NCBI GenBank assembly: GCA_016719015.1
Contig: JADKAZ010000001.1
Location: 372,001-436,000, forward strand
Reading direction: 5' to 3'
Length of the DNA stretch: 64,000 nt
Source: Chitinophagaceae bacterium
GTDB lineage: Bacteria; Bacteroidota; Bacteroidia; Chitinophagales; Chitinophagaceae
The first letter of the stretch is position 1. Every line of letters starts with the position of its first letter. The notes under the pieces are model-generated. The model was not told where the DNA came from. It saw only the letters and a program-made list of their open reading frames with translations, and searched no databases. This document shows, one piece after another, positions 16,763 to 25,135 of this stretch. The position numbers and the translations under genes are program-made.

Positions 16763-17599
16763 TTACTTGGCGATCTTGCTTCCGTTACTGCGCTGTATAA
16801 TCAGCTTATCACTTCCTTTTCCTTTTGTTCTTGTTTTCAAACCTCTTGAGTACTGACCGTTTCTGCTACGAGGCTGACCACCTGAAGCTTTACCTTCACC
16901 ACCACCCATCGGGTGATCTACAGGGTTCATTGCCACACCACGGGTTCTTGGTTTGATACCTTTCCATCTGTTACGACCAGCTTTACCCATACTTTGAAGA
17001 AAATGGTCGCTGTTGCTTACTACACCAACTGTTGCATAACAATTGATCAACACTTTTCTTAACTCACCAGAAGGCATCTTTAATATTGCGTACTTCTCTT
17101 CTTTATTAGTCAACTGTGCAGATGATCCTGCACTACGGGCCAACTTTCCACCCTGACCCGGTTGCATTTCGATATTGTGCACATTAGTACCAAGTGGCAT
17201 ATTTTTCATTGGAAGTGCATTACCCACTTCAGGAGCCACGTCGGCACCGCTTTCCACTTTTGCGCCAACCTGTAATCCTTGTGGAGCAAGGATATAACGC
17301 TTCTCACCGTCAGCATAATTCAATAAAGCGATAAACGCTGTACGGTTTGGATCGTACTGGATGGATTCCACAGTACCAACACCAGTTTTATTACGTTTGA
17401 AATCAATTACACGATACTTTTTCTTGTGTCCGCCGCCTCTGTAACGCATAGCCAGACGACCAGATGAAGTACGTCCACCAGTTCTTGGTTTAGCTTCTAC
17501 CAGGGTCTTTTCAGGAACATTAGTAGTAACCTCAGCATAGGCATTACCAATTCTCCAACGGGTGCCGGCTGTAACAGGTTTAAATTTTCTTAGTGCCAT
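16763..17599 (-). CDS. rplB: 50S ribosomal protein L2
   Basis: A 278-residue L2, needed for subunit association and peptidyl-transferase activity. It shows the YRGGGHKKKYRVIDFKRNK block, the SH3-like central domain, and the conserved C-terminal GVAMNPVDHPMGGGEGKASG containing the key His. Full length and in canonical position. Confidence 0.97.
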   Translation of the reverse strand: MALRKFKPVTAGTRWRIGNAYAEVTTNVPEKTLVEAKPRTGGRTSSGRLAMRYRGGGHKKKYRVIDFKRNKTGVGTVESIQYDPNRTAFIALLNYADGEKRYILAPQGLQVGAKVESGADVAPEVGNALPMKNMPLGTNVHNIEMQPGQGGKLARSAGSSAQLTNKEEKYAILKMPSGELRKVLINCYATVGVVSNSDHFLQSMGKAGRNRWKGIKPRTRGVAMNPVDHPMGGGEGKASGGQPRSRNGQYSRGLKTRTKGKGSDKLIIQRSNGSKIAK

Positions 17600-17658
17600 T
17601 TTTCAATTTCTTTTTTAGTTCAACATTAGCGGCTGTTGAAGCCATTCGTTAATGAAGG

Positions 17659-17958
17659 TTAGATATTTGAATACAAATCAATGTTCTCACCTTCTGCTAC
17701 TGTTACAAATGCTTTTTTGTAACCTGGCTTGCGACCAGAGATTACACCTGCTTTTGTAAAGCGGCTTTTATTTTTTCCAGGAGATACGGAAGTGTTTACG
17801 TTTGTTACCGTTACACCATAAAAGCTTTCCACAGCTTTTTTGATCTCAATTTTGTTTGCTTTCTTATCCACTTTGAAAGCATACCGACGCAGTTTATCCT
17901 GCTGGGCATTTGCTTTTTCTGTCAAAATGGGTTTTATTAATACGTCAGAAAGTTTCAT
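17659..17958 (-). CDS. rplW: 50S ribosomal protein L23
   Basis: A 99-residue L23, which docks trigger factor and SRP at the tunnel exit. The family start is MKLSDVLIKPILTEKANAQ; an upstream extension to 17988 would add ten Lys-rich residues that homologues lack. The signature FYGVTVTNVNTSVSPGK is present. It lies between rplD and rplB. Confidence 0.95.
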   Translation of the reverse strand: MKLSDVLIKPILTEKANAQQDKLRRYAFKVDKKANKIEIKKAVESFYGVTVTNVNTSVSPGKNKSRFTKAGVISGRKPGYKKAFVTVAEGENIDLYSNI

Positions 17959-18030
17959 TACAATATTTTTTATTTTCTTTTTGCGCAATGGGATCTTACG
18001 ATCTCATTTCTTACTCTTTTGAGTTTTTAA

Positions 18031-18666
18031 TTAAGCTTCTGCATTTTCTTCTTCTGAAAAAATCTTTGCTGCACTCTCCGTTAATATCAGCACTTCAGAA
18101 TTTACAATATCATAAGTATTGATATCGCTCAATAACACTCCTAATACAGAAGGAACATTACGGATTGAAAGTTCAACGTTATCATTATTCTCAGGCATGA
18201 TGAACATTGCTTTTTTATCAGCTACTTTCAGATTACCCAGTATATCTACAAATGTTTTTGTCTTTGGTGTATCCATTGTAATGTCTTCAACGATTACAAT
18301 GGCATTGTCTTTTGCTTTGTAAGACAGGGCAGAAATTTTTGCCAGGTCTTTTACTTTACGGTTCAATTTGAAATCGTATAAGTGAGGCTTAGGGCCAAAA
18401 ATGGTACCACCACCTTTATACAGGGGGTTACGGATATTACCTTTACGGCTTCCACCTGTACCTTTTTGGCGATGCAGCTTACGACTTGCTCCTTGTACTT
18501 CTGCCCGGGTCTTCACTTTATGTGTACCCTGACGTTGTGCGGCCAGATATTGTTTAACAGCCAGGTAGATGACATGGTTATTAGGTTCTGCACCGAAAAT
18601 TTCTTCTGGCAGTTCCACCGTTCTACCGGTTGCTTTTCCTTTTGTATTTAAAACTTCAACTTGCAT
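18031..18666 (-). CDS. rplD: 50S ribosomal protein L4
   Basis: A 211-residue L4. The tunnel loop RQKGTGGSRKGNIRNPLYKGG is clear, as are the N-terminal strand MQVEVLNTKGKATG and the C-terminal domain ending SAAKIFSEEENAEA. In E. coli L4 represses the S10 operon through the leader upstream of rpsJ; here the rpsJ leader is too short for that structure. Confidence 0.97.
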   Translation of the reverse strand: MQVEVLNTKGKATGRTVELPEEIFGAEPNNHVIYLAVKQYLAAQRQGTHKVKTRAEVQGASRKLHRQKGTGGSRKGNIRNPLYKGGGTIFGPKPHLYDFKLNRKVKDLAKISALSYKAKDNAIVIVEDITMDTPKTKTFVDILGNLKVADKKAMFIMPENNDNVELSIRNVPSVLGVLLSDINTYDIVNSEVLILTESAAKIFSEEENAEA

Positions 18667-18707
18667 TTTATTTCTTTTTTGTTGTCACCCTGAGTGAAGC
18701 CAAAGGG

Positions 18708-19325
18708 TTACTTCTGAATTAAAACTATTGAACCATTATAACCCGGTACAGAGCCACTAACAAGAATGTAATTCTTATCAGCAAAAATCTTTACCACTTT
18801 CAATCCTTTCAACTTTACACGGTCGGTACCAGTACGGCCGGCCATTTTCATGCCTTTCATTACACGGGCAGCATCAGATGAGTTACCTAATGAGCCTGGT
18901 GCTCTTGAACGGTCATGTTGTCCATGGGATTGTTGACCTACACCATGAAAACCATGGCGCTTAACAACACCCTGGAAACCTTTACCCTTTGTTGTACCTA
19001 CTACTTCAACAGCATCGCCTTCTGCGAAAATGTCAACAGTAATAGTTTCACCAATATTTTTATCAATGGAATAGTTGCGGAATTCTTTTGTAAACTTCTT
19101 AGGAGCTGTCTGAGCTTTTGCGTAATGATTAACTTCAGACTTAGTGGAGTGCTTTTCTTTTTTATCACCAAAAGAAAGCGAAAGTGCATTGTACCCGTCA
19201 GTGTCGGTTGTTTTAACCTGGGTAACTACACAGGGCCCTGCCTCAATAATCGTACAGGCAGTTTGTTTGCCCGAAGGATCGAAGATGCTGGTCATCCCAA
19301 TTTTCTTCCCAATAATACCTTTCAT
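18708..19325 (-). CDS. rplC: 50S ribosomal protein L3
   Basis: A 205-residue L3, an early assembly protein at the peptidyl-transferase centre. It starts MKGIIGKKIGMTSIFDPSGK at 19325; the 25 residues upstream in the same frame are not family-like. The GHYGVGQQ-like region appears as RHGFHGVGQQSHGQHDRSRAPGS-type sequence, followed by KGMKMAGRTGTDRVKLKGL. An unusual 261-base gap separates it from rpsJ. Confidence 0.96.
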   Translation of the reverse strand: MKGIIGKKIGMTSIFDPSGKQTACTIIEAGPCVVTQVKTTDTDGYNALSLSFGDKKEKHSTKSEVNHYAKAQTAPKKFTKEFRNYSIDKNIGETITVDIFAEGDAVEVVGTTKGKGFQGVVKRHGFHGVGQQSHGQHDRSRAPGSLGNSSDAARVMKGMKMAGRTGTDRVKLKGLKVVKIFADKNYILVSGSVPGYNGSIVLIQK

Positions 19326-19586
19326 GGTTGTCCAATTTATGCCTGCAAGGTTATTGGGACATTGTCTTGTTTCGTGAAGACACGAACCAAGGCACTTCAA
19401 TCCCCGTTTGCCACCGACCTTTTCCTTTCTGGGGAAGTACCGGCAGTAAACAAACCCTGAATGGCTTGTTTTATGTTAATGCGTCAGAGCTCTTTTCTGC
19501 TGTTCTAACTTTAGATAGAACATTTTTGAGAGATGACAATAATTTATTTATATATAAGAACTAAAAGAGGTTTCTCACCTCAATTT
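19326..19586 (-). promoter_or_regulatory. Long structured spacer between rpsJ and rplC
   Basis: No credible ORF. In the direction of transcription it starts with a weak hairpin just past the rpsJ stop (19567-19571 with 19577-19581, followed by TTTT). Next come an AT-rich tract, a 6-bp hairpin (19502-19507 with 19516-19521), and TTCGTG/CACGAA (19371-19376 with 19381-19386) 45 bases before the rplC start. This could be an attenuator or autoregulatory leader for rplC onward, or a separate internal promoter region. No clean TAnnTTTG box was found. Confidence 0.45.
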
Positions 19587-19892
19587 CTACGCTTTAATTT
19601 CAACTTCCACGCCACTTGGCAAATCCAACTTACTTAGTGCATCCACAGTTCTTGAACTAGAAGTGTAGATATCCAGTAAACGCTTATGCGTTGCCAACTG
19701 GAACTGCTCACGACTCTTCTTGTTTACGTGTGGTGAACGCAATACTGTAAAAATTTTACGGCGGGTAGGTAAAGGAATTGGACCTGTTACCACTGCACCT
19801 GTACTGCGTACTGTTTTAACGATTTTTTCAGCTGATTTATCAACCAGGTTGTGATCGTAAGACTGTAATTTGATTCTGATTCGCTGCGACAT
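19587..19892 (-). CDS. rpsJ: 30S ribosomal protein S10
   Basis: A 101-residue S10, the first gene of the S10 series. It starts MSQRIRIKLQSYDHNLVDKS and carries GPIPLPTRRKIFTVLRSPHV and the C-terminal SSRTVDALSKLDLPSGVEVE. The upstream extension to 19925 overlaps the promoter and is not translated in homologues. A near-consensus promoter lies 31-62 bases upstream. Confidence 0.97.
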   Translation of the reverse strand: MSQRIRIKLQSYDHNLVDKSAEKIVKTVRSTGAVVTGPIPLPTRRKIFTVLRSPHVNKKSREQFQLATHKRLLDIYTSSSRTVDALSKLDLPSGVEVEIKA

Positions 19893-19922
19893 GTGTGAAA
19901 ACCCAATTTTCTTTTGGGAGTG

Positions 19923-19954
19923 CAAAGGTAAGGGTGAGAGGCATTGCTTCCAAA
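19923..19954 (-). promoter_or_regulatory. Promoter of the S10-spc operon
   Basis: On the minus strand TTTG (19951-19954) and TACCTTTG (19923-19930) are separated by 20 bases, matching the Bacteroidota TTTG/TAnnTTTG promoter. The -7 box is 31 bases upstream of the rpsJ ATG, leaving a short leader. Confidence 0.75.
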
Positions 19955-20050
19955 TAGTTGGGAAAGAATTTTACTGGTGTGGACAAACTTATAATGAAAT
20001 GTCTGTAACTGGTCTATTCGATTGACTTTCAGGCTTAACTTAGGGCAGAA

Positions 20051-20941
20051 ATGGAAGAAAATCCCGGTACAAAAAATAGAGTGGGAAAAGGTTTGAAACT
20101 GCTATTGAAAATAGTAGTTACGATTGCTTGTATTTGGTATGTATCCGGTAAGATTGATTTTACAAAGGCAGGGAATGCCCTTAAAAGTGCTGACTGGTTC
20201 TATCTTCCTTTTGCATTGATCGCCTTTATTGTATCAAAACTCCTTTCTGCCACCCGGCTGAGTATGTATTTCAAAAATATAGGGATTCATCTTACCGCTG
20301 GCCAAAATATAAAATTATACTGGCTGGGGATGTTTTATAATTTGTTTTTACCAGGTTCCATTAGCGGTGATGCCTATAAAGTAATTTTATTGACAAAAAA
20401 ATATGGGGTAGTTTATAAAAAAACAGCTGCAGCAGTGCTGTTAGATCGCTTTAGTGGGTTGTTGGGGCTGGGTTTAATTCTTGCCGTGTATAGTACTATT
20501 GTGTTAACTAACCTTACTCATAAAATTGGAATTGTAGCGGGTGCAGTGTTGGCCGTTGTTGTTTTATTCCTAATTATAAAAAGATGGTTCAAAGATTTTA
20601 TTACCAGTTTTTTACCTACACTCCTATTCGGAATATTGGTGCAAGCCTTCCAGGTAGTTTGTACTTATTTTATTATGGCGGCACTGGGAATTCCCGCCCA
20701 TGCTACTGAATACATTTTCATTTTTCTTGTTTCATCTGTGGTATCGGTCCTGCCACTTACTATCGGTGGGTTAGGTATACGGGAAGTAGTCTTCCTCGAA
20801 GGTTCAAAACTCTTTGGCCTTTTGCAGGAAACATCAGTGGTGATAAGTGTTCTCTTTTATCTGATTACTCTCCTGACTTCTGTTATTGGTTTAGTGTATG
20901 TTTTCAATGATCCACTGAAAGAAAAAAAGACTCATTGCTGA
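20051..20941 (+). CDS. Flippase-like integral membrane protein (UPF0104/lysylphosphatidylglycerol synthase TM family)
   Basis: A 296-residue polytopic membrane protein with about eight hydrophobic segments, beginning after a short basic N-terminus (residues 1-18). Family features are FYNLFLPGSISGDAYKVILL, the basic loop KKYGVVYKKTAAAVLLDRFSG, and LPLTIGGLGIREVVFLEG near the end. Relatives include AglD and the membrane half of MprF, thought to move or modify lipids; the substrate here is unknown. The gene points opposite to both neighbours and separates fusA from rpsJ, which are contiguous in many bacteria. Confidence 0.8.
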   Translation: MEENPGTKNRVGKGLKLLLKIVVTIACIWYVSGKIDFTKAGNALKSADWFYLPFALIAFIVSKLLSATRLSMYFKNIGIHLTAGQNIKLYWLGMFYNLFLPGSISGDAYKVILLTKKYGVVYKKTAAAVLLDRFSGLLGLGLILAVYSTIVLTNLTHKIGIVAGAVLAVVVLFLIIKRWFKDFITSFLPTLLFGILVQAFQVVCTYFIMAALGIPAHATEYIFIFLVSSVVSVLPLTIGGLGIREVVFLEGSKLFGLLQETSVVISVLFYLITLLTSVIGLVYVFNDPLKEKKTHC

Positions 20942-21109
20942 GTCCTTAACCATTAAGCCTGTATAATTTGTTTTTCATAACGAGGCAAACTGCCTGAGCC
21001 AAAAAGATTGGTTTCTAAAAACGGGGAAATACATCTTCTGATAATATGCAAACACAATGCCATGAAACTTCCTGTCGTTGATTTTGATTAAGTATTTCAT
21101 TACTTGTCA

Positions 21110-21146
21110 ATAAAAAATCCCGTTCTGCATAAAGCCGAACGGGATT
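21110..21146 (-). terminator. Terminator of fusA
   Basis: A 10-bp perfect stem AATCCCGTTC (21116-21125) with GAACGGGATT (21137-21146). The minus strand continues as TTTTTTA. It lies 26 bases past the fusA stop and may also stop transcripts from the convergent flippase gene. Confidence 0.9.
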
Positions 21147-21172
21147 CTATTATTTAGCTGCTCTTAGTTTAG

Positions 21173-23317
21173 TTAAGCACTTACTTTCCCTTTCACTTTG
21201 GCTATCACTTCTTCAGCAATACCATTTGGTGTTGGTGAGTAGTGAGAGAATTCCATGGTAGAAGAAGCACGGCCAGAGCTCAACGAACGAAGCTGTGTAA
21301 CATATCCGAACATTTCGCTAAGCGGCACTTTTGCTTTGATTACCTGTGAACCGGCACGGGTATCCATTCCTTCTAGCATCCCACGACGACGGTTTAGGTC
21401 ACCCGTTACATCACCCATATATTGGTCAGGAGTCAGCACTTCAATTTTCATGATTGGCTCCAGTAAAACAGGTTTAGCCTTTCTGGCAGCTTCACGGAAA
21501 CCTTGCTTAGCACACAATTCAAAAGACATAGAGTCTGAGTCAACTGCGTGGAAACTACCGTCAAAAACACGGATTTTCATATTGTCAACAGGATAGCTTG
21601 CTAAAACTCCGGTTGTCATTGCCTGCTCAAAACCTTTTTGGATAGCAGGAACAAATTCACGGGGAATAGATCCACCAAACAGATCATTTACAAACTGGTA
21701 ACTCTTATCCGGGTTTTCCGCTTTCCATTCGGCATCAACAGGGCCAAGATTAAATACGATATCAGCGAATTTACCACGACCACCGGTTTGTTTCTTTAAG
21801 GTTTCACGGTGTTCAACAGTAGTGCCAAATGCTTCTTTGTAAGCCACCTGGGGAGCACCCTGGTTGATCTCTACTTTAAACTCACGACGCATACGATCAA
21901 CAATGATCTCCAGGTGCAATTCTCCCATTCCTGAAAGAATAGTCTGACCTGTCTCTTCATCTGTTTTTACACGCAGTGTAGGATCCTCTTCCACTAATTT
22001 AGCAATCGCCATCCCCATTTTGTCAACGTCGGCCTGTGTCTTTGGCTCAACAGCCACAGAGATAACCGGTTCAGGAATGAACATATTCTCCAATGTGATT
22101 GGATGATCTTCGTGGCAAAGTGTATCCCCGGTTTTGATTTCCTTAAACCCAACTGCTGCACCAATATCACCTGCTTCAATAAAATCAATCGGATTTTGCT
22201 TATTTGCAAACATCTTCATGATACGGCTGATACGTTCCTTCTTACCGCTTCTTACATTCAGAACATAAGAACCAGCATCAAGGTGACCTGAATAAACCCG
22301 GAAGAAAGCCAGGCGACCCACGAAAGGATCGGTCATAATTTTAAAAGCCAGGGCTGCAAATGGTTCTTTAGCATCAGGCTTACGGCTTTCCGTTTCGCCA
22401 GTATCAGGATTAATACCTTCAACAGCAGCAATATCAACCGGGCTTGGGAGGTAACGGCATACTGCATCGAGTGCAGTCTGTACACCTTTATTCTTAAATG
22501 AAGAACCACACATCATCGGAACAATTGACAAGTCAATTGTTGCCTTACGAATGGCTTCATGCATTTCATCTTCAGTGATAGAGTTAGGATCTTCAAAGAA
22601 TTTCTCCATCAATTTATCATCATATTCAGCTACTGCTTCTACCAAACTTGCTCTCCACTCATTAGCTTCTTCAAGCATATCAGCAGGTACCTCTATTTCA
22701 TCAAAGGTCATTCCTTCCGTTTCCATGTGCCAGATGATACCTTTCATTTTAATAAGGTCAACCACACCTTTAAAATCATCTTCAGCACCGATTGGCAATT
22801 GTAATGGAACGGCTTTAGAACCGAGCATTTCTTTAACCTGCTTCACCACCATTAAAAAGTCAGCACCTGCACGGTCCATTTTGTTTACGAAACCGATACG
22901 GGGTACATTATAACGGTTAGCCTGGCGCCAAACAGTTTCAGATTGAGGCTCTACACCGTCAACAGCAGAGAACAACGCAATCAAACCATCCAATACCCTC
23001 ATTGAACGTTCTACTTCTACAGTGAAGTCAACGTGACCAGGAGTATCAATGATATTGAAGTAATATTCCTTTGTGTTTGGAGATGCTTTTCCTTTATCGG
23101 TTGGGAAATTCCATTTACAGCTTACCGCTGCAGATGTAATTGTAATACCTCTTTCTTTTTCCTGTTCCATCCAGTCGGTAGTAGCGGCACCATCATGCAC
23201 CTCTCCAATCTTGTGAATCATTCCTGTGTAACGGAGGATACGTTCCGTTGTCGTGGTTTTACCGGCATCAATGTGAGCGGCAATTCCGAAGTTTCTTTGA
23301 AATTTTAAATCTGCCAT
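21173..23317 (-). CDS. fusA: Translation elongation factor G
   Basis: A 714-residue GTPase that drives ribosomal translocation. G1 AHIDAGKTTTTER (residues 14-26), G2 RGITIT, G3 DTPGHVDF and G4 NKMD are all intact, followed by domains II-V, with GGRGKFADIVF and the C-terminal MFGYVTQLRSLSSGRASSTM of domain V. A TACCTTTG -7 element lies at 23375-23382, 58 bases upstream. rpsL and rpsG are not adjacent, so this is a monocistronic fusA with its own promoter and terminator. Confidence 0.97.
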   Translation of the reverse strand: MADLKFQRNFGIAAHIDAGKTTTTERILRYTGMIHKIGEVHDGAATTDWMEQEKERGITITSAAVSCKWNFPTDKGKASPNTKEYYFNIIDTPGHVDFTVEVERSMRVLDGLIALFSAVDGVEPQSETVWRQANRYNVPRIGFVNKMDRAGADFLMVVKQVKEMLGSKAVPLQLPIGAEDDFKGVVDLIKMKGIIWHMETEGMTFDEIEVPADMLEEANEWRASLVEAVAEYDDKLMEKFFEDPNSITEDEMHEAIRKATIDLSIVPMMCGSSFKNKGVQTALDAVCRYLPSPVDIAAVEGINPDTGETESRKPDAKEPFAALAFKIMTDPFVGRLAFFRVYSGHLDAGSYVLNVRSGKKERISRIMKMFANKQNPIDFIEAGDIGAAVGFKEIKTGDTLCHEDHPITLENMFIPEPVISVAVEPKTQADVDKMGMAIAKLVEEDPTLRVKTDEETGQTILSGMGELHLEIIVDRMRREFKVEINQGAPQVAYKEAFGTTVEHRETLKKQTGGRGKFADIVFNLGPVDAEWKAENPDKSYQFVNDLFGGSIPREFVPAIQKGFEQAMTTGVLASYPVDNMKIRVFDGSFHAVDSDSMSFELCAKQGFREAARKAKPVLLEPIMKIEVLTPDQYMGDVTGDLNRRRGMLEGMDTRAGSQVIKAKVPLSEMFGYVTQLRSLSSGRASSTMEFSHYSPTPNGIAEEVIAKVKGKVSA

Positions 23318-23641
23318 GACTGCTTTATTTTCAGATGTTTTTTACGTTGAAAAAACCTTACGGTTTTGGAGGCGCAAAGGTAGGGGAAAATGGCGAAAAA
23401 TAAAGGCCCGAGGCTTTCTTATGCTGTGCTGTGGATAAAATGAAACTCATACCTCCTCTCAGAATGTATCCGGCCAATTAAAAAGTGTATAGATATACTA
23501 TTCCTTTAATCTTTACTTAAACGTTATCATTGACGTCAAGATTTATAATTCACTTCTTGAAAATGGTAGGAATTAAGCATTCGGAAACAAAAATGTCCCG
23601 GCCAAATGGGCCGGGACATTTACTTTTATTGAGCAAATCGT
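23318..23641. other. Intergenic region between the OmpA-family gene and fusA
   Basis: About 320 bases. On the right is the fusA -7 element TACCTTTG (minus strand, 23375-23382; no convincing -33). On the left is the hairpin terminator of the OmpA-family gene (23591-23621). I see no gene between them. Confidence 0.5.
23588..23621 (-). terminator. Terminator of the OmpA-family gene
   Basis: A 13-bp stem AAATGTCCCGGCC (23591-23603) with GGCCGGGACATTT (23609-23621). The minus strand continues ATTTTTGTTT. The 19-base core CCCGGCCAAATGGGCCGGG is identical to that of the terminator at 34511-34537. Confidence 0.85.
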
Positions 23642-24982
23642 TTATTTATAATAGCTCAACGTCATCTCGGAACGACGATTTTGCTGACGACCAGCGGCAG
23701 TTTTATTATCTGCGATTGGCTCAAGCTCACCATGACCAGTCGCTGTGATCCGGCTTTCATCAATACCTTTACTTACAAGGTATGCCTTTACAGATGCTGC
23801 ACGGTTATCACTCAGCTTTTGATTCATTTCCTCACTACCAACATAATCTGTATGGCCATCGATGGCAAGGCTCATTCCTGGATTCTCTGACATAATTTTA
23901 ACTACATCATCTAACCCTTTGAATGATGATTTTTGCAACTTAGCACTACCAGTTATAAACAGAATATTCTTAGCGGCCATATTTACCCTTTTCTTTACCT
24001 CTTCAGGAATTATCGGGCAACCAAAATTCTCTTTTGGACCAGGAATGGTTATACACCTGTCTTCTTCATCATTTACGCCATCTCCGTCAGTATCAGGAAT
24101 TGGACAACCCTGGTAACGGGCTACACCAAATACAGTAGGACATTTATCTTCTTCATCATTGATACCATCCTTATCAGTATCTGGTATGGGGCAACCCTGG
24201 TAACGGGCCAGACCGGGAACAGTAGGACATTTATCTTCTTCATCGTTAATTCCATCCTTATCAGTATCTGGTATGGGGCAACCCTGGTATTTTGCTAAAC
24301 CAGGCACTGTTGGACATTTGTCATCCATATCATAAATACCATCACCATCCGTGTCAAGTGGAGGTGGGGGCGGCGGCGGAATAACCTTTACTTCTTTCTT
24401 TTTACCTATGGATCCGGCAATACCGATGGCATGCTGTAAATGATAATTAGCTGTTCCGGTTGTTACTGGTATACGGTAGGTAGAATTAATAAATAAATGA
24501 GCTTCATCAAAGAAATTGACTTTCAATCCCAGGCCTAATGGCATAAATGCGCCATAATAGGAACGATATTTATGAGCTCCTACTCCAAGGTAGATATAAG
24601 GTTGAACCCAATACTTTTCAGTTGTCATTTTTAAGTTTACAGCAGCACTGGTTTCAAGGAGGAAATTATCACTAGCGAATGATTTGCCTGGCATTGGATA
24701 GTCCACAAACGAACCTCCGAGGTTAGCAGCAAAGTCAATATGGTCGGTTAGTCCCTTAAAATAGTTTATGGCAATCCCTGGAGACATTTGACTCATTTTA
24801 GCAAATTTCTTATCACTGATAACCGAACTCAGGGAAGTAGTCCGGATTCTGTCAGCCGTAATAAAATCGTTAAGAAAAAAACTAATACCAATAGCCGGTT
24901 GTCTGACATTGTCTTTATTCTGACCATAAGTAGAGGGTACAAGCAGGTACAGCGCAAAAAATGCTGATAATATCTTCTTCAT
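23642..24982 (-). CDS. Outer-membrane protein with beta-barrel-like N-terminus, thrombospondin type 3 repeats and OmpA domain
   Basis: A 446-residue exported protein. Signal peptide MKKILSAFFALYLLVPSTYGQ, then about 190 residues with alternating strands typical of a small outer-membrane barrel, a proline run, four Asp-rich thrombospondin type 3 repeats, and a C-terminal OmpA domain (LAIDGHTDYVGSEEMNQKLS, NRAASVKAYLVSKGI) that binds peptidoglycan. It probably links the outer membrane to the cell wall. The start at 24982 is chosen over an upstream extension because it gives the signal peptide; a TATTTTTG box lies at 25010-25017. Relatives are abundant major OMPs in Bacteroidota. Confidence 0.88.
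   Translation of the reverse strand: MKKILSAFFALYLLVPSTYGQNKDNVRQPAIGISFFLNDFITADRIRTTSLSSVISDKKFAKMSQMSPGIAINYFKGLTDHIDFAANLGGSFVDYPMPGKSFASDNFLLETSAAVNLKMTTEKYWVQPYIYLGVGAHKYRSYYGAFMPLGLGLKVNFFDEAHLFINSTYRIPVTTGTANYHLQHAIGIAGSIGKKKEVKVIPPPPPPPLDTDGDGIYDMDDKCPTVPGLAKYQGCPIPDTDKDGINDEEDKCPTVPGLARYQGCPIPDTDKDGINDEEDKCPTVFGVARYQGCPIPDTDGDGVNDEEDRCITIPGPKENFGCPIIPEEVKKRVNMAAKNILFITGSAKLQKSSFKGLDDVVKIMSENPGMSLAIDGHTDYVGSEEMNQKLSDNRAASVKAYLVSKGIDESRITATGHGELEPIADNKTAAGRQQNRRSEMTLSYYK
24013..24355 (-). repeat. Four tandem thrombospondin type 3 repeats, 87-bp unit
   Basis: Starts at 24355, 24268, 24181 and 24094. The unit encodes 29 residues of the form DTDKDGINDEEDKCPTVPG; units 2 and 3 differ by only a few residues. 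These are calcium-binding linker repeats. Confidence 0.8.
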
Positions 24983-25135
24983 AAAGAGATAGTTTGGTTT
25001 ATAACTGAACAAAAATAACTGGTAAGTTCAATATCTGGAAATAAATTATTTACTTAATATTCACCACTTTGGAACTGTTAGAGGGGGCTAAAACCTCTTT
25101 TTCTGGCAGGTTTGACTATTACAAACAAAGTCATC

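Noticed and set aside
19326..19564. Plus-strand ORF in the rpsJ-rplC gap
   Set aside because: No homology-like features, Cys/Phe-rich composition typical of a shadow frame, and opposite to the operon.
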